NCBI GenBank assembly: GCA_014238195.1
Contig: JABABO010000272.1
Location: 1 to 7,335 of the forward strand
Direction of reading: 5' to 3'
Length of the DNA stretch: 7,335 nt
Source of the DNA: Kordiimonadaceae bacterium
GTDB taxonomy: Bacteria > Pseudomonadota > Alphaproteobacteria > Sphingomonadales > Kordiimonadaceae
A model generated the notes under the pieces. The model had not been told where the DNA came from, did not search any database, and saw only the letters and a list, made by a program, of their open reading frames with translations. Positions 1 through 5,304 of the stretch are shown one piece after another; positions within the stretch are counted from its first letter, which is position 1, and each line of letters opens with the position of its first letter. Made by a program: the position numbers and the translations under genes.

Positions 1-690
1 ATCGAAAACCTGATAGGCTCTGATCATAATGATCGCCTGCGCGGCGACGATACCACGGATAATGTCCTTTGGGGCGGCGCTGGTGATGATAAGCTTTACG
101 GTCACAATGGTAATGATACCCTGTACGGCGGTGACGGCGTCGATAAGCTATATGGTCAATCAGGTGATGATCTGTTGGTTGGCAGCGCGGGTGCTGATCG
201 GCTGGATGGCGGTAATGGTGTTGACACTGCATCTTATGAACAATCCACAGCGGGTGTTAATGTTCTGATCAATTCTGGCAGGGCTTCGATCGCTTCCCTC
301 GGCGGTGACGCGGAAGGCGACGTTTTAAAGTCTGTTGAAGTGGTTATTGGCTCGTCCTTTGATGATACGCTCAAAGGCAATGATCTGGCGAATGTTCTGG
401 ATGGCGGCGCGGGTGATGACGTGCTGACAGGCAACGATGATGCAGACACATTTGCCTTTGGCATTGGTAGCGGCCGTGACACAGTAACGGACTTTGACGC
501 TGGTGAAGACAGGCTTGATCTTAGCCTAGCAGGCACTGGCTTCACGGGCCTCAATGATGTCACGGCTGCCGCGACTGAGGAGACACAGGACAATCAGCTA
601 GGCCTGTTGATCACTCTTGATGCCAGCAATTCTGTGTTTTTGCAGGGCGGTACACTGGCTGATCTAACGGTAGACAGCGTGATTCTTTAA
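1..690 (+). CDS. RTX calcium-binding repeat protein, C-terminal part (5' end outside window)
   Basis: The reading frame is open from base 1 to a TAA at 688-690, giving 229 residues; the start lies upstream of the window. It shows glycine/aspartate nonapeptide repeats of the GGxGxDxLx type, for example GGAGDDKLYGHNGNDTLYGG near residues 29-48 and again LDGGAGDDVLTG near 133-144. Such repeats bind Ca2+ and fold into a parallel beta-roll after secretion. A unit beginning I-E-N-L-I-G-S at residue 1 recurs as V-E-V-V-I-G-S at residue 112, so the protein is built of modules of about 111 residues. The tail (DTVTDFDAGEDRLDLS, then a short hydrophobic end in DSVIL) resembles the C-terminal region of type I secretion (ABC/MFP/TolC) substrates. 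No transporter genes are visible here. The activity of the whole protein (adhesin, protease, lipase or other) cannot be told from this part. The family call is secure. Confidence 0.93.
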   Translation: MENLIGSDHNDRLRGDDTTDNVLWGGAGDDKLYGHNGNDTLYGGDGVDKLYGQSGDDLLVGSAGADRLDGGNGVDTASYEQSTAGVNVLINSGRASIASLGGDAEGDVLKSVEVVIGSSFDDTLKGNDLANVLDGGAGDDVLTGNDDADTFAFGIGSGRDTVTDFDAGEDRLDLSLAGTGFTGLNDVTAAATEETQDNQLGLLITLDASNSVFLQGGTLADLTVDSVIL

Positions 691-717
691 ACAAGCTGGG
701 TGGTTCATAGTGCGAGG

Positions 718-826
718 CCAATGAATAATAATCTTATTTTTAGTAAAGTCTCTTGGGATACTTTGAGCCGACACAAAGACCTATAGCCAAATGAGGTGAT
801 CAATATTCATCGCATTTGGCTATAGG
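718..826 (+). repeat. Repeat copy A: outer block, 13-bp block and palindromic core
   Basis: This is the left member of a pair of related repeats. Its outer block (718-738) matches the reverse complement of 1387-1407 at 20 of 21 positions. The block CCGACACAAAGAC (768-780) matches the reverse complement of 1356-1368 exactly. Directly next to it is a 45-bp core (781-825) with perfect arms CTATAGCCAAATG and CATTTGGCTATAG around a 19-base spacer; the stem reaches 14 bp if base pair 780/826 is included. The core could form a hairpin or cruciform and is the only candidate 3' structure for the RTX transcript, but it has no T tract and so is not a typical intrinsic terminator. Confidence 0.8.
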
Positions 827-975
827 ACATACTACTGCAAGCCAAAGCTGCGAATCGCCTTAATGCGGTCACATTTAACCCACAATCGACTATTTCGGAC
901 CTAAACGAAGGTCATTGAGGCGAATCGCATTATTGCCTAAACACGCTGCCAACATATTAAAAAACCTTTAAATAC
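827..975. other. Non-coding stretch between repeat A and the small transcription unit
   Basis: I see no plausible gene here. It holds a 17-bp direct repeat with two mismatches: GCGAATCGCCTTAATGC at 850-866 and GCGAATCGCATTATTGC at 920-936, with start points 70 bp apart. It also has a short inverted repeat GACCT/AGGTC at 898-902 and 909-913. The direct repeats lie upstream of the TATAAT-type promoter at 1001 and could be regulator-binding sites, but nothing identifies a protein. Confidence 0.45.
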
Positions 976-1006
976 TAGACTTTAGTCATAAAACAGCGCC
1001 TATAAT
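976..1006 (+). promoter_or_regulatory. Probable promoter of the small transcription unit
   Basis: A perfect TATAAT is at 1001-1006. The best -35 candidate is TAGACT at 976-981 (4 of 6 to TTGACA), but its 19-bp spacer is long; no better match exists at 16-18 bp. Transcription would start near 1013. Its link to a structured segment that ends in a strong terminator raises confidence that it is real. Confidence 0.5.
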
Positions 1007-1037
1007 AGACGATTCGGCGTCTTTAAGCAGGAAATCA

Positions 1038-1148
1038 TTGACCCCTGCCTTAATTAATGCTTTTTTAGAAAGTGCGAGAGGGCGTGTGTCTCACATGCCC
1101 GCTCCTGTTGTAGCTGTTATTGCAGCTACACTATCCTCGCTGTCGTGA
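1038..1148 (+). CDS. Possible 36-residue small protein (TTG start)
   Basis: The frame TTG (1038) to TGA (1146-1148) would encode 36 residues, beginning MTPALINAFL and ending VIAATLSSLS. The second half is rich in Val, Ala, Ile and Ser and mildly hydrophobic, but too short to be a clear membrane helix. A Shine-Dalgarno-like AGGA (1029-1032) lies five bases before the TTG, and the intrinsic terminator begins four bases after the stop, which is the normal spacing for a gene end. The SD falls in one strand of stem 1 and the TTG in its loop, so translation could be gated by RNA folding. An internal ATG at 1095 would give only 17 residues, with GAGAGGG 12 bases upstream. Against it: the start codon is rare, the ORF is short, and I know no homologue. 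It could be a chance frame inside a small RNA. Confidence 0.3.
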   Translation: MTPALINAFLESARGRVSHMPAPVVAVIAATLSSLS

Positions 1149-1152
1149 CTCG

Positions 1153-1182
1153 GGCCGGGTTTTTACCCGGCCATTTTTTTTT
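1153..1182 (+). terminator. Strong intrinsic terminator of the small transcription unit
   Basis: A perfect 8-bp stem GGCCGGGT / ACCCGGCC (1153-1160 and 1165-1172) closes a TTTT loop and is followed by one A and nine T. This is a textbook Rho-independent terminator for plus-strand transcription and would keep the upstream unit separate from oxyR. Confidence 0.9.
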
Positions 1183-1265
1183 GGTCTTTGGGTTTTTACC
1201 CGGCCATTATTTTTGGTCTTTGGGTTTTTACCCGGCCTTTTTTTTTGGTCTTTGGGTTTTTAGCC
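1157..1265 (+). repeat. Tandem array of terminator-like units, 32-33-bp period
   Basis: The unit GGGTTTTTACCCGGCC, an A/T run and GGTCTTT starts at 1157, 1190 and 1222, and a decayed fourth copy (GGGTTTTTAGCC) starts at 1254. Periods are 33, 32 and 32 bp. In copies 2 and 3 the GGTC from the preceding unit can pair with GGCC (one U-G pair) outside the GGGT/ACCC stem, leaving a three-U bulge, so each copy is itself a weaker hairpin followed by a T-rich run. The array probably grew by slippage or unequal exchange and acts as a back-up terminator series. No unique spacers are present, so this is not a CRISPR array. Confidence 0.85.
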
Positions 1266-1310
1266 AGCTAATATTACAAATTTTAGGCAAAGCATGACGT
1301 TTCACATACG

Positions 1311-1407
1311 CTATAGCCAAATGAGGGAATCAAAATTCACTGCATGTGGCTCTAAGTCTTTGTGTCGGTTCGACTTATCAATGAATAATAAGATCATTAT
1401 TCATTGG
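1311..1407 (-). repeat. Repeat copy B, inverted relative to copy A
   Basis: This is the right member of the pair. Reading outward, it has a core at 1311-1355 (CTATAGCCAAATG, 19-base spacer, then a decayed arm CATGTGGCTCTAA), then the 13-bp GTCTTTGTGTCGG block (1356-1368), then the outer block (1387-1407). The two flanking blocks are inverted relative to copy A. The core spacer, however, matches copy A better in direct orientation (14 of 19) than inverted (7 of 19). The outer part also forms its own palindrome: CAATGAATAAT (1379-1389) and ATTATTCATTG (1396-1406) around AAGATC. It ends just before the oxyR -10 box. Between them the copies bracket 484 bp. Confidence 0.78.
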
Positions 1408-1413
1408 TCTCGC

Positions 1414-1424
1414 TATAATTAGGA
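1414..1424 (+). promoter_or_regulatory. oxyR -10 box and ribosome binding site
   Basis: TATAAT at 1414-1419 lies 12 bases before the oxyR ATG, and AGGA at 1421-1424 lies 7 bases before it. The AGGA spacing supports the ATG at 1432 as the start. If the TATAAT were the -10 box in use, transcription would begin near 1426 and the mRNA would be almost leaderless and lack the AGGA, so either the promoter is further upstream or two modes exist. No good -35 match is seen at 16-18 bp; that position falls in the palindrome of repeat B. Confidence 0.4.
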
Positions 1425-1431
1425 TTTTTCG

Positions 1432-2340
1432 ATGAATTTTCCGCCAACGCTGAAACAACTGCGCTACCTGCTTGCTTTGCAAAAGACCATGCATTTTGGC
1501 AAGGCAGCCAAGCAATGCCATGTGTCACAGTCCACCCTAAGTGCCGGTATTCAAGAGCTAGAAAGCCTGCTTGGCGTCACATTGGTGGAACGCACGAAGC
1601 GGACCGTTATGTTCACAGCGCTGGGCCAAGAAATCGCAAGGCGCGCGCAAAACATACTCAGCGAAATTGATGACTTAACCGATATGGCCGCAGTGGCGCG
1701 TAATCCGTTAAGGGGTATCGTCCGCATGGGGGTAATCCCGACCATCGCGCCTTTTTTATTGCCGCGAATTATGCCCATAATCCGTAAAAAACTGCCTGAT
1801 TTAGACTTACACCTGCGCGAAGATAAATCAGCAATCCTGTGCGACCAGTTACGGACAGGGGATTTAGATATTGTCTTGTATGCCTTGCCGTTTGCCTGTG
1901 GTGATGTGTATGAAATGCCTTTGTTCGATGATCCATTTTTTGCAGCCTATCCCAAGGCAACGGCCCCAGCTGCCCAGATTACTTCCGATGACCTGAATAA
2001 TGCCCAGTTATTACTGTTAGAGGAAGGTCATTGCCTGCGTGATCATGCGCTGTCTGCCTGTGCAATATTAGACCGCACAGCAGACAATACCACCGTTAGT
2101 CAAGGCTTAGGGGGAACAAGTTTGCACACCATGATACAGATGGTCGCGGCTGGTCACGGAGTTACCCTGCTGCCTGGTATGGCGGTTGAGGCTGGCTTAA
2201 CAGATGGTATGGATATTGATATACTCCCCTTTAAGGACACAACACCAAGCCGCACAATCGGCTTGATCTGGCGGCGATCAAACCCTCGCACTGATACGTT
2301 CAACGCGCTGGCACAGGTTATAAAACAGGTCGGGGCATAA
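1432..2340 (+). CDS. oxyR: OxyR-type LysR family peroxide-sensing regulator
   Basis: The 302-residue product has the usual LysR size and order: an N-terminal winged helix-turn-helix (about residues 5-64, with HFGKAAKQCHVSQSTLSAGI as the HTH core), then a two-lobed effector domain. The OxyR hallmark is EEGHCLRDHALSAC at residues 197-210. Cys201 and Cys210 have the same nine-residue offset as Cys199 and Cys208 of E. coli OxyR, which form the disulfide on H2O2 exposure, and the LLPGMAVEAG and RTIGLIWR segments also fit. It should activate antioxidant genes (catalase, peroxiredoxin) in the cytoplasm and may regulate itself. The ATG at 1432 has AGGA seven bases upstream. No catalase or peroxidase gene is next to it; upstream is the small transcription unit and downstream the convergent amidohydrolase operon, 35 bp away. 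The family is certain; peroxide sensing is strongly indicated by the cysteine pair. Confidence 0.93.
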   Translation: MNFPPTLKQLRYLLALQKTMHFGKAAKQCHVSQSTLSAGIQELESLLGVTLVERTKRTVMFTALGQEIARRAQNILSEIDDLTDMAAVARNPLRGIVRMGVIPTIAPFLLPRIMPIIRKKLPDLDLHLREDKSAILCDQLRTGDLDIVLYALPFACGDVYEMPLFDDPFFAAYPKATAPAAQITSDDLNNAQLLLLEEGHCLRDHALSACAILDRTADNTTVSQGLGGTSLHTMIQMVAAGHGVTLLPGMAVEAGLTDGMDIDILPFKDTTPSRTIGLIWRRSNPRTDTFNALAQVIKQVGA

Positions 2341-2344
2341 CCCC
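2332..2344 (+). terminator. Weak hairpin across the oxyR stop codon
   Basis: GGGG (2332-2335) and CCCC (2341-2344) enclose CATAA, which includes the TAA stop. No T run follows, so at best this is a weak 3' structure in the 35-bp gap between the convergent genes. No better terminator is visible there. Confidence 0.2.
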
Positions 2345-2375
2345 AACCCTTATTGCACCATGTCTTGCGGCGAAC

Positions 2376-3707
2376 TTATTTCACAAAAGCTGGGGACCTT
2401 GGCAGGCTCTCATACCGGTCCCGCAATTTTGTTTGACGGCTTTGCAAACTGACCTCATCGCCTTTGATAATCAAGGCATCAACGCTTGTCATCAGCTCAA
2501 GCGGATCACCGTTCCAGACAACCACATCCGCGTCCATGCCCGCAGCAAGGCTGCCATAATGATCCGCCACACCAAATATTTCGGCGGGATAAAGTGTCAT
2601 AGCATTCATCGCGTCTTCCCATGACAGACCGTTTGCAACAGCGTTACCCGCAAATTGTGGAACAAGCCGCGCGTTATGGGTATCGCTTGACATAAAGGCG
2701 ATTTTCACCCCCGCGTCCACTAAGCGTTTAGCATTGAGCTGTGTCGCAGCAAGGGCATCAAAATCTGGTAAATTTGCCATTGTATCCAGCACAACAGCAA
2801 CACCAGCCAGCGCCAGTTGATCAGCAACACGCCATGCTTCCTTGCCGCTTAAAATCACAACATCTGCGCCGTAGTTTGTTTTCAACGATAATGCGCGGCG
2901 AATATCACGGGCATTATCAGCATGCACCAGCAAGGGTAAGTCCCCCGCTAAGACAGCTGTTAATGTTTTTTGTTCAGCCGAGTTATCTGATTTTTTGCCA
3001 GAGTCTTTATCAGAATCTTTATCAGAATCTTTATCAGAATCTTTATCAGAATCTTTATCCGAGTCTTTAGCCGCATTCGTATTATCGCCTTGGGATTTCT
3101 CTTGCTGTTTTTGCGCACCATCAAGTTTCTTACGGATGGCTTGCCATAAACCCGCTTTGCTGCCACCAGCAGCCCGCGCACCATTATCACGGATATCAAG
3201 CTGTAGGTATGCCTCAGCATGGTCCACAAGGTCATCCCCGTTTAGAACTAAAACAGCCCCTAAACCTTGCCACGGGCTGCCAGTGGATGAAAAACCTGTG
3301 ACAGCGCGGGTCACCCCTTCTACCCGCGTTATGTTGATAATCGTACTGTCAGGATTGATAGCATCAGCCGCAGATACAGCAATCACGGATTCCGCTTTTT
3401 TAAGCGTATCATCATTGTGGCTTCCCGATAAAGGCACTTCCATCAAACCAAGGTTTGTATTGCTGACCATCAGCCCACTTGTCACCCATTTCCCATCAGC
3501 GTCAATGACGCGGAAATTTGCAGGAATGTCGCCGCCGCTTTTGACGGAAATAATTTTGCCCTTGCTGATCAAAACTGTGGCGTTTTCAATTTTGCCAGTC
3601 CCGCCGTTGGTGAAGGCAGTGCCACCTGTCACTGCGATATCTTCGGCTTGCACGCCTAAAGTAATCGCAAGGGCAGCAACTGTAATTATTGTCTTTAAAT
3701 TCATCAT
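2376..3707 (-). CDS. Exported amidohydrolase-family protein lacking the HxH metal motif
   Basis: The 443-residue product starts with a Sec signal peptide (residues 1 to about 21, cleavage probably after VQA) and belongs to the metal-dependent amidohydrolase superfamily. Family marks are the N-terminal beta-sandwich (AVTGGTAFTNGGTGKIENAT), LLVHADNARDI (His262), FMSSDTHNARLVP (Asp342) and the C-terminal AAGMDADVVVWNGDPL. The barrel-strand-1 motif, D-V-H-S-H in its partner, is here V-S-N-T-N (residues 81-85), so both metal-ligand histidines are replaced by Asn. It may be a pseudoenzyme, bind one metal, or support the upstream paralogue. Residues 215-236 are a tandem DKDS insert between the two halves of the domain. 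AAGGAG (3715-3720) lies 7 bases before the ATG. It sits 16 bp behind the lipoprotein amidohydrolase, so the two are almost surely co-transcribed. Substrate unknown. Confidence 0.85.
   Translation of the reverse strand: MMNLKTIITVAALAITLGVQAEDIAVTGGTAFTNGGTGKIENATVLISKGKIISVKSGGDIPANFRVIDADGKWVTSGLMVSNTNLGLMEVPLSGSHNDDTLKKAESVIAVSAADAINPDSTIINITRVEGVTRAVTGFSSTGSPWQGLGAVLVLNGDDLVDHAEAYLQLDIRDNGARAAGGSKAGLWQAIRKKLDGAQKQQEKSQGDNTNAAKDSDKDSDKDSDKDSDKDSDKDSGKKSDNSAEQKTLTAVLAGDLPLLVHADNARDIRRALSLKTNYGADVVILSGKEAWRVADQLALAGVAVVLDTMANLPDFDALAATQLNAKRLVDAGVKIAFMSSDTHNARLVPQFAGNAVANGLSWEDAMNAMTLYPAEIFGVADHYGSLAAGMDADVVVWNGDPLELMTSVDALIIKGDEVSLQSRQTKLRDRYESLPRSPAFVK
2999..3070 (-). repeat. 12-bp tandem repeat encoding DKDS, six units
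   Basis: Six 12-bp units run without gap inside the amidohydrolase gene. The four central ones (3011-3058) are identical (CAGAATCTTTAT on the plus strand) and the two outer ones are diverged. Each encodes D-K-D-S, giving a highly charged, low-complexity insert. Identity at DNA level suggests recent slippage. The 12-bp length keeps the frame, so copy number could vary between strains without breaking the protein. Confidence 0.95.
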
Positions 3708-3714
3708 GGTGTTG

Positions 3715-3720
3715 CTCCTT
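3715..3720 (-). promoter_or_regulatory. Ribosome binding site of the second amidohydrolase
   Basis: AAGGAG on the minus strand ends 7 bases before the first of two adjacent ATG codons (3705-3707 and 3702-3704). The spacing favours the first ATG. The site lies in the 16-bp gap after the upstream stop codon. Confidence 0.75.
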
Positions 3721-3723
3721 GTC

Positions 3724-5166
3724 TTATTTTATATCGCCAGCGCCAGGTTGCCCCAGCTCGAAGTCAGCAATGGGTTGAAAGGGTGGACTGTTGCGGTCAA
3801 ACACAAGGGCACCATCGACAAATGTTTTCTCAGCCTGAGTATAAACACTGAAGGGATCACCCGACCATAATACAATATCTGCATCCTTGCCAACCTCAAT
3901 TGTGCCTGTTTGATCAGCAACACCAAGCGATTTCGCAGGATTTTTCGACAGCCAAGTCCAAGCTTCAGCCTTGCTAATATTAACCCCTACACGGCGACCA
4001 TCGGCTAAGGCTTTTGCGGCTTCTTGGTTTAAGCGCTGAATACCCACTGCGCTGTCAGAATGAACAATCGCGCAGGCCCCAGCACCGTGCACAAACGGAA
4101 TGTTTTCGCGGATGCTGTCATAAGCTTCCATCTTAAAGCCCCACCAATCGGCCCACATGGCAGAACACACACCATTGTCACGCAGAAGATCAGCAATTTT
4201 ATAGCTTTCAATAGCGTGATGAAAAGTGCCAATCATGAAGCCAAATTCTTTAGCGACATCGATCATATTCCCCATATCATCAGCACGGTAGCAGTGGTTA
4301 TGAACAATAATATCACCCTTGATAATCCCTGCAATGGTATCTAATTTCAAATCGCGAACGGGGGGTAGCACATCTTTGCCAGCCCTGTAATCGCGTTCAT
4401 ATTTTCCCCATGCCCTTATGTAGGCTTCACCGTCTGCAAAGGTTTGTCGCATAACCGCGATGTTCCCCATACGTGTGCTGGGGCGATGACCTTCGCTATT
4501 TTTACCGCCACCATAAACCCGTTTAGGATTTTCACCGCAGGCAAACTTCACACCGTAAGGCGCACCCGGAAACTTCATATCCTGCTGAGTACGGCCTGGA
4601 ACGTTTTTAAGGGTGACAGAACGCCCCCCAATATTATTGGCAGACCCGGGTAATAATTGCAGGGCTGTTATACCGCCTGCCGCCGCCCGCAAGTAACCTG
4701 GGTCTTGCGGCCAATTGGAATGTTCGGCCCATACATCAGCGGTCACAGGGGCACCAACTTCATTGCCATCACTGTGGCTGGCTGTTCCAGGGCTTGGATA
4801 CACACCAAGGTGGCTGTGTACGTCAATAATTCCAGGGGTGAGCCACTTGCCAGTTCCATCAATCACTGTTGCCCCTTTGGGCGCTGCTATTTCATGACTG
4901 ACAGCTTGGATTTTACCATCCTGCATTAGCACTGACAAACCATCAAGCTGTTGACCATTGCCATCCAGAACCGTGGCGCCCGTAATTAAAACAGGCGCAC
5001 TGAGAAGCGCTGTATACGTTGACGGAAATGGGTCTTGCTTCATGTCAACAAAGTCACCTTGTTCCGCTTGCCCGCAAGCTACTAGCAACAAGCATCCAGC
5101 GATCAATGCGACCAGCACGCGGCATGAATTATTTTTTGCCCTAAACGGAGTATTTTTAGATGTCAT
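3724..5166 (-). CDS. Lipoprotein amidohydrolase with complete metal site
   Basis: The 480-residue product has a lipoprotein signal: a basic start, a hydrophobic stretch (17-30), and lipobox LVAC with Cys31 followed by Gly, consistent with an outer-membrane lipoprotein facing the periplasm. It is a metal-dependent amidohydrolase with WLTPGIIDVHSHLG (His117, His119), GVKFACGENPKRVYG (Lys207, candidate metal-bridging lysine), DIIVHNHCYRADDM (His289/His291), TFHHAIESYKIADLL (His316/His317), CAIVHSDS (Asp371) and the C-terminal VGKDADIVLWSGDPFSV. The closest broad group is imidazolonepropionase-like or isoaspartyl-dipeptidase-like hydrolases; the substrate could be a dipeptide or cyclic amide, but this is inference. 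GAGGGG (5175-5180) lies 8 bases before the ATG, supporting the start. It is the first gene of an operon with the HxH-lacking paralogue 16 bp downstream. Confidence 0.9.
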   Translation of the reverse strand: MTSKNTPFRAKNNSCRVLVALIAGCLLLVACGQAEQGDFVDMKQDPFPSTYTALLSAPVLITGATVLDGNGQQLDGLSVLMQDGKIQAVSHEIAAPKGATVIDGTGKWLTPGIIDVHSHLGVYPSPGTASHSDGNEVGAPVTADVWAEHSNWPQDPGYLRAAAGGITALQLLPGSANNIGGRSVTLKNVPGRTQQDMKFPGAPYGVKFACGENPKRVYGGGKNSEGHRPSTRMGNIAVMRQTFADGEAYIRAWGKYERDYRAGKDVLPPVRDLKLDTIAGIIKGDIIVHNHCYRADDMGNMIDVAKEFGFMIGTFHHAIESYKIADLLRDNGVCSAMWADWWGFKMEAYDSIRENIPFVHGAGACAIVHSDSAVGIQRLNQEAAKALADGRRVGVNISKAEAWTWLSKNPAKSLGVADQTGTIEVGKDADIVLWSGDPFSVYTQAEKTFVDGALVFDRNSPPFQPIADFELGQPGAGDIK

Positions 5167-5190
5167 AAAATTTTCCCCTCAAATATGACA

Positions 5191-5207
5191 GCCCCATTGA
5201 TAGGGGC
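5191..5207 (-). other. Hairpin in the leader of the amidohydrolase operon
   Basis: GCCCC (5191-5195) and GGGGC (5203-5207) can pair with a 7-base loop, about 25 bases before the start codon on the minus strand. On the plus strand it is followed by CTTTTC and looks terminator-like, but no plus-strand gene precedes it. A leader role is possible but unproven. Confidence 0.3.
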
Positions 5208-5220
5208 CTTTTCGTAACCG

Positions 5221-5249
5221 ACGTTAGCAAAGACAAGAACAGCTGTCAC
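5221..5249 (-). promoter_or_regulatory. Weak candidate promoter for the amidohydrolase operon
   Basis: On the minus strand GTGACA (5244-5249, 5 of 6 to TTGACA) is followed after exactly 17 bp by TAACGT (5221-5226, 3 of 6 to TATAAT). It is the best pair I can find in the 175-bp gap upstream of the operon, but the -10 is poor. Confidence 0.25.
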
Positions 5250-5304
5250 GCTGATACTCAAAAATGAGCCAAAAAACAAAACTTGAAATTTTTAAAAGGA
5301 CTTC

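Larger units (their letters stand above)
1013..1182 (+). ncRNA. Candidate structured small RNA or short mRNA of about 170 nt
   Basis: A discrete transcript is bounded by the TATAAT at 1001 and the terminator at 1153-1182. Four stems can be drawn by hand. Stem 1 is TTAAGCAGG (1023-1031) with CCTGC and TTAA (1044-1053), with one bulged C. Stem 2 is GGGCGTGTG (1080-1088) with CACATGCCC (1092-1100), with one G-U pair and an outer GAG/CTC extension across a mismatch. Stem 3 is TGTAGCTG (1109-1116) with CAGCTACA (1123-1130), perfect, with a 6-base loop. Stem 4 is the terminator. I do not recognise a family: it lacks the long rod shape of 6S RNA, and I see no SRP, tmRNA or RNase P signatures. A 36-codon ORF overlaps it, so it may be a small mRNA or a dual-function RNA rather than a pure ncRNA. 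The exact ends are estimates. Confidence 0.5.

Noticed and set aside
234..593. Minus-strand 119-codon ORF opposite the RTX gene
   Set aside because: A frame left open by the Gly/Asp repeat composition of the real gene; no recognisable domain.
781..825. Palindrome with ATAG...CTAT ends as an OxyR operator
   Set aside because: The OxyR site has four ATAG/CTAT half sites over about 37 bp with a defined layout; here only the outer pair is present and the span is 41 bp.
1157..1265. Regular 32-33-bp repeats as a CRISPR array
   Set aside because: The units are contiguous and nearly identical throughout, with no unique spacers; each is a hairpin plus T run, so they are terminator copies.
1013..1265. 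Attenuator or riboswitch controlling oxyR
   Set aside because: The terminators are constitutive-looking with no clear anti-terminator pairing, and oxyR has its own -10 and SD more than 140 bp downstream.
691..1431. Retron or other reverse-transcriptase-linked RNA
   Set aside because: No reverse transcriptase or effector gene is present in the window and no msr/msd-like paired ends are visible.
2995..3870. Plus-strand 291-codon ORF with a repeated SESL stretch
   Set aside because: It is antisense to the amidohydrolase gene; the SESL repeat is the 12-bp DKDS tract read in the opposite strand, and the rest has no domain features or RBS support.
5191..5212. Plus-strand intrinsic terminator (GCCCC/GGGGC then CTTTTC)
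   Set aside because: There is no plus-strand gene to terminate here; the hairpin lies in the leader of the minus-strand operon and its stem is short.
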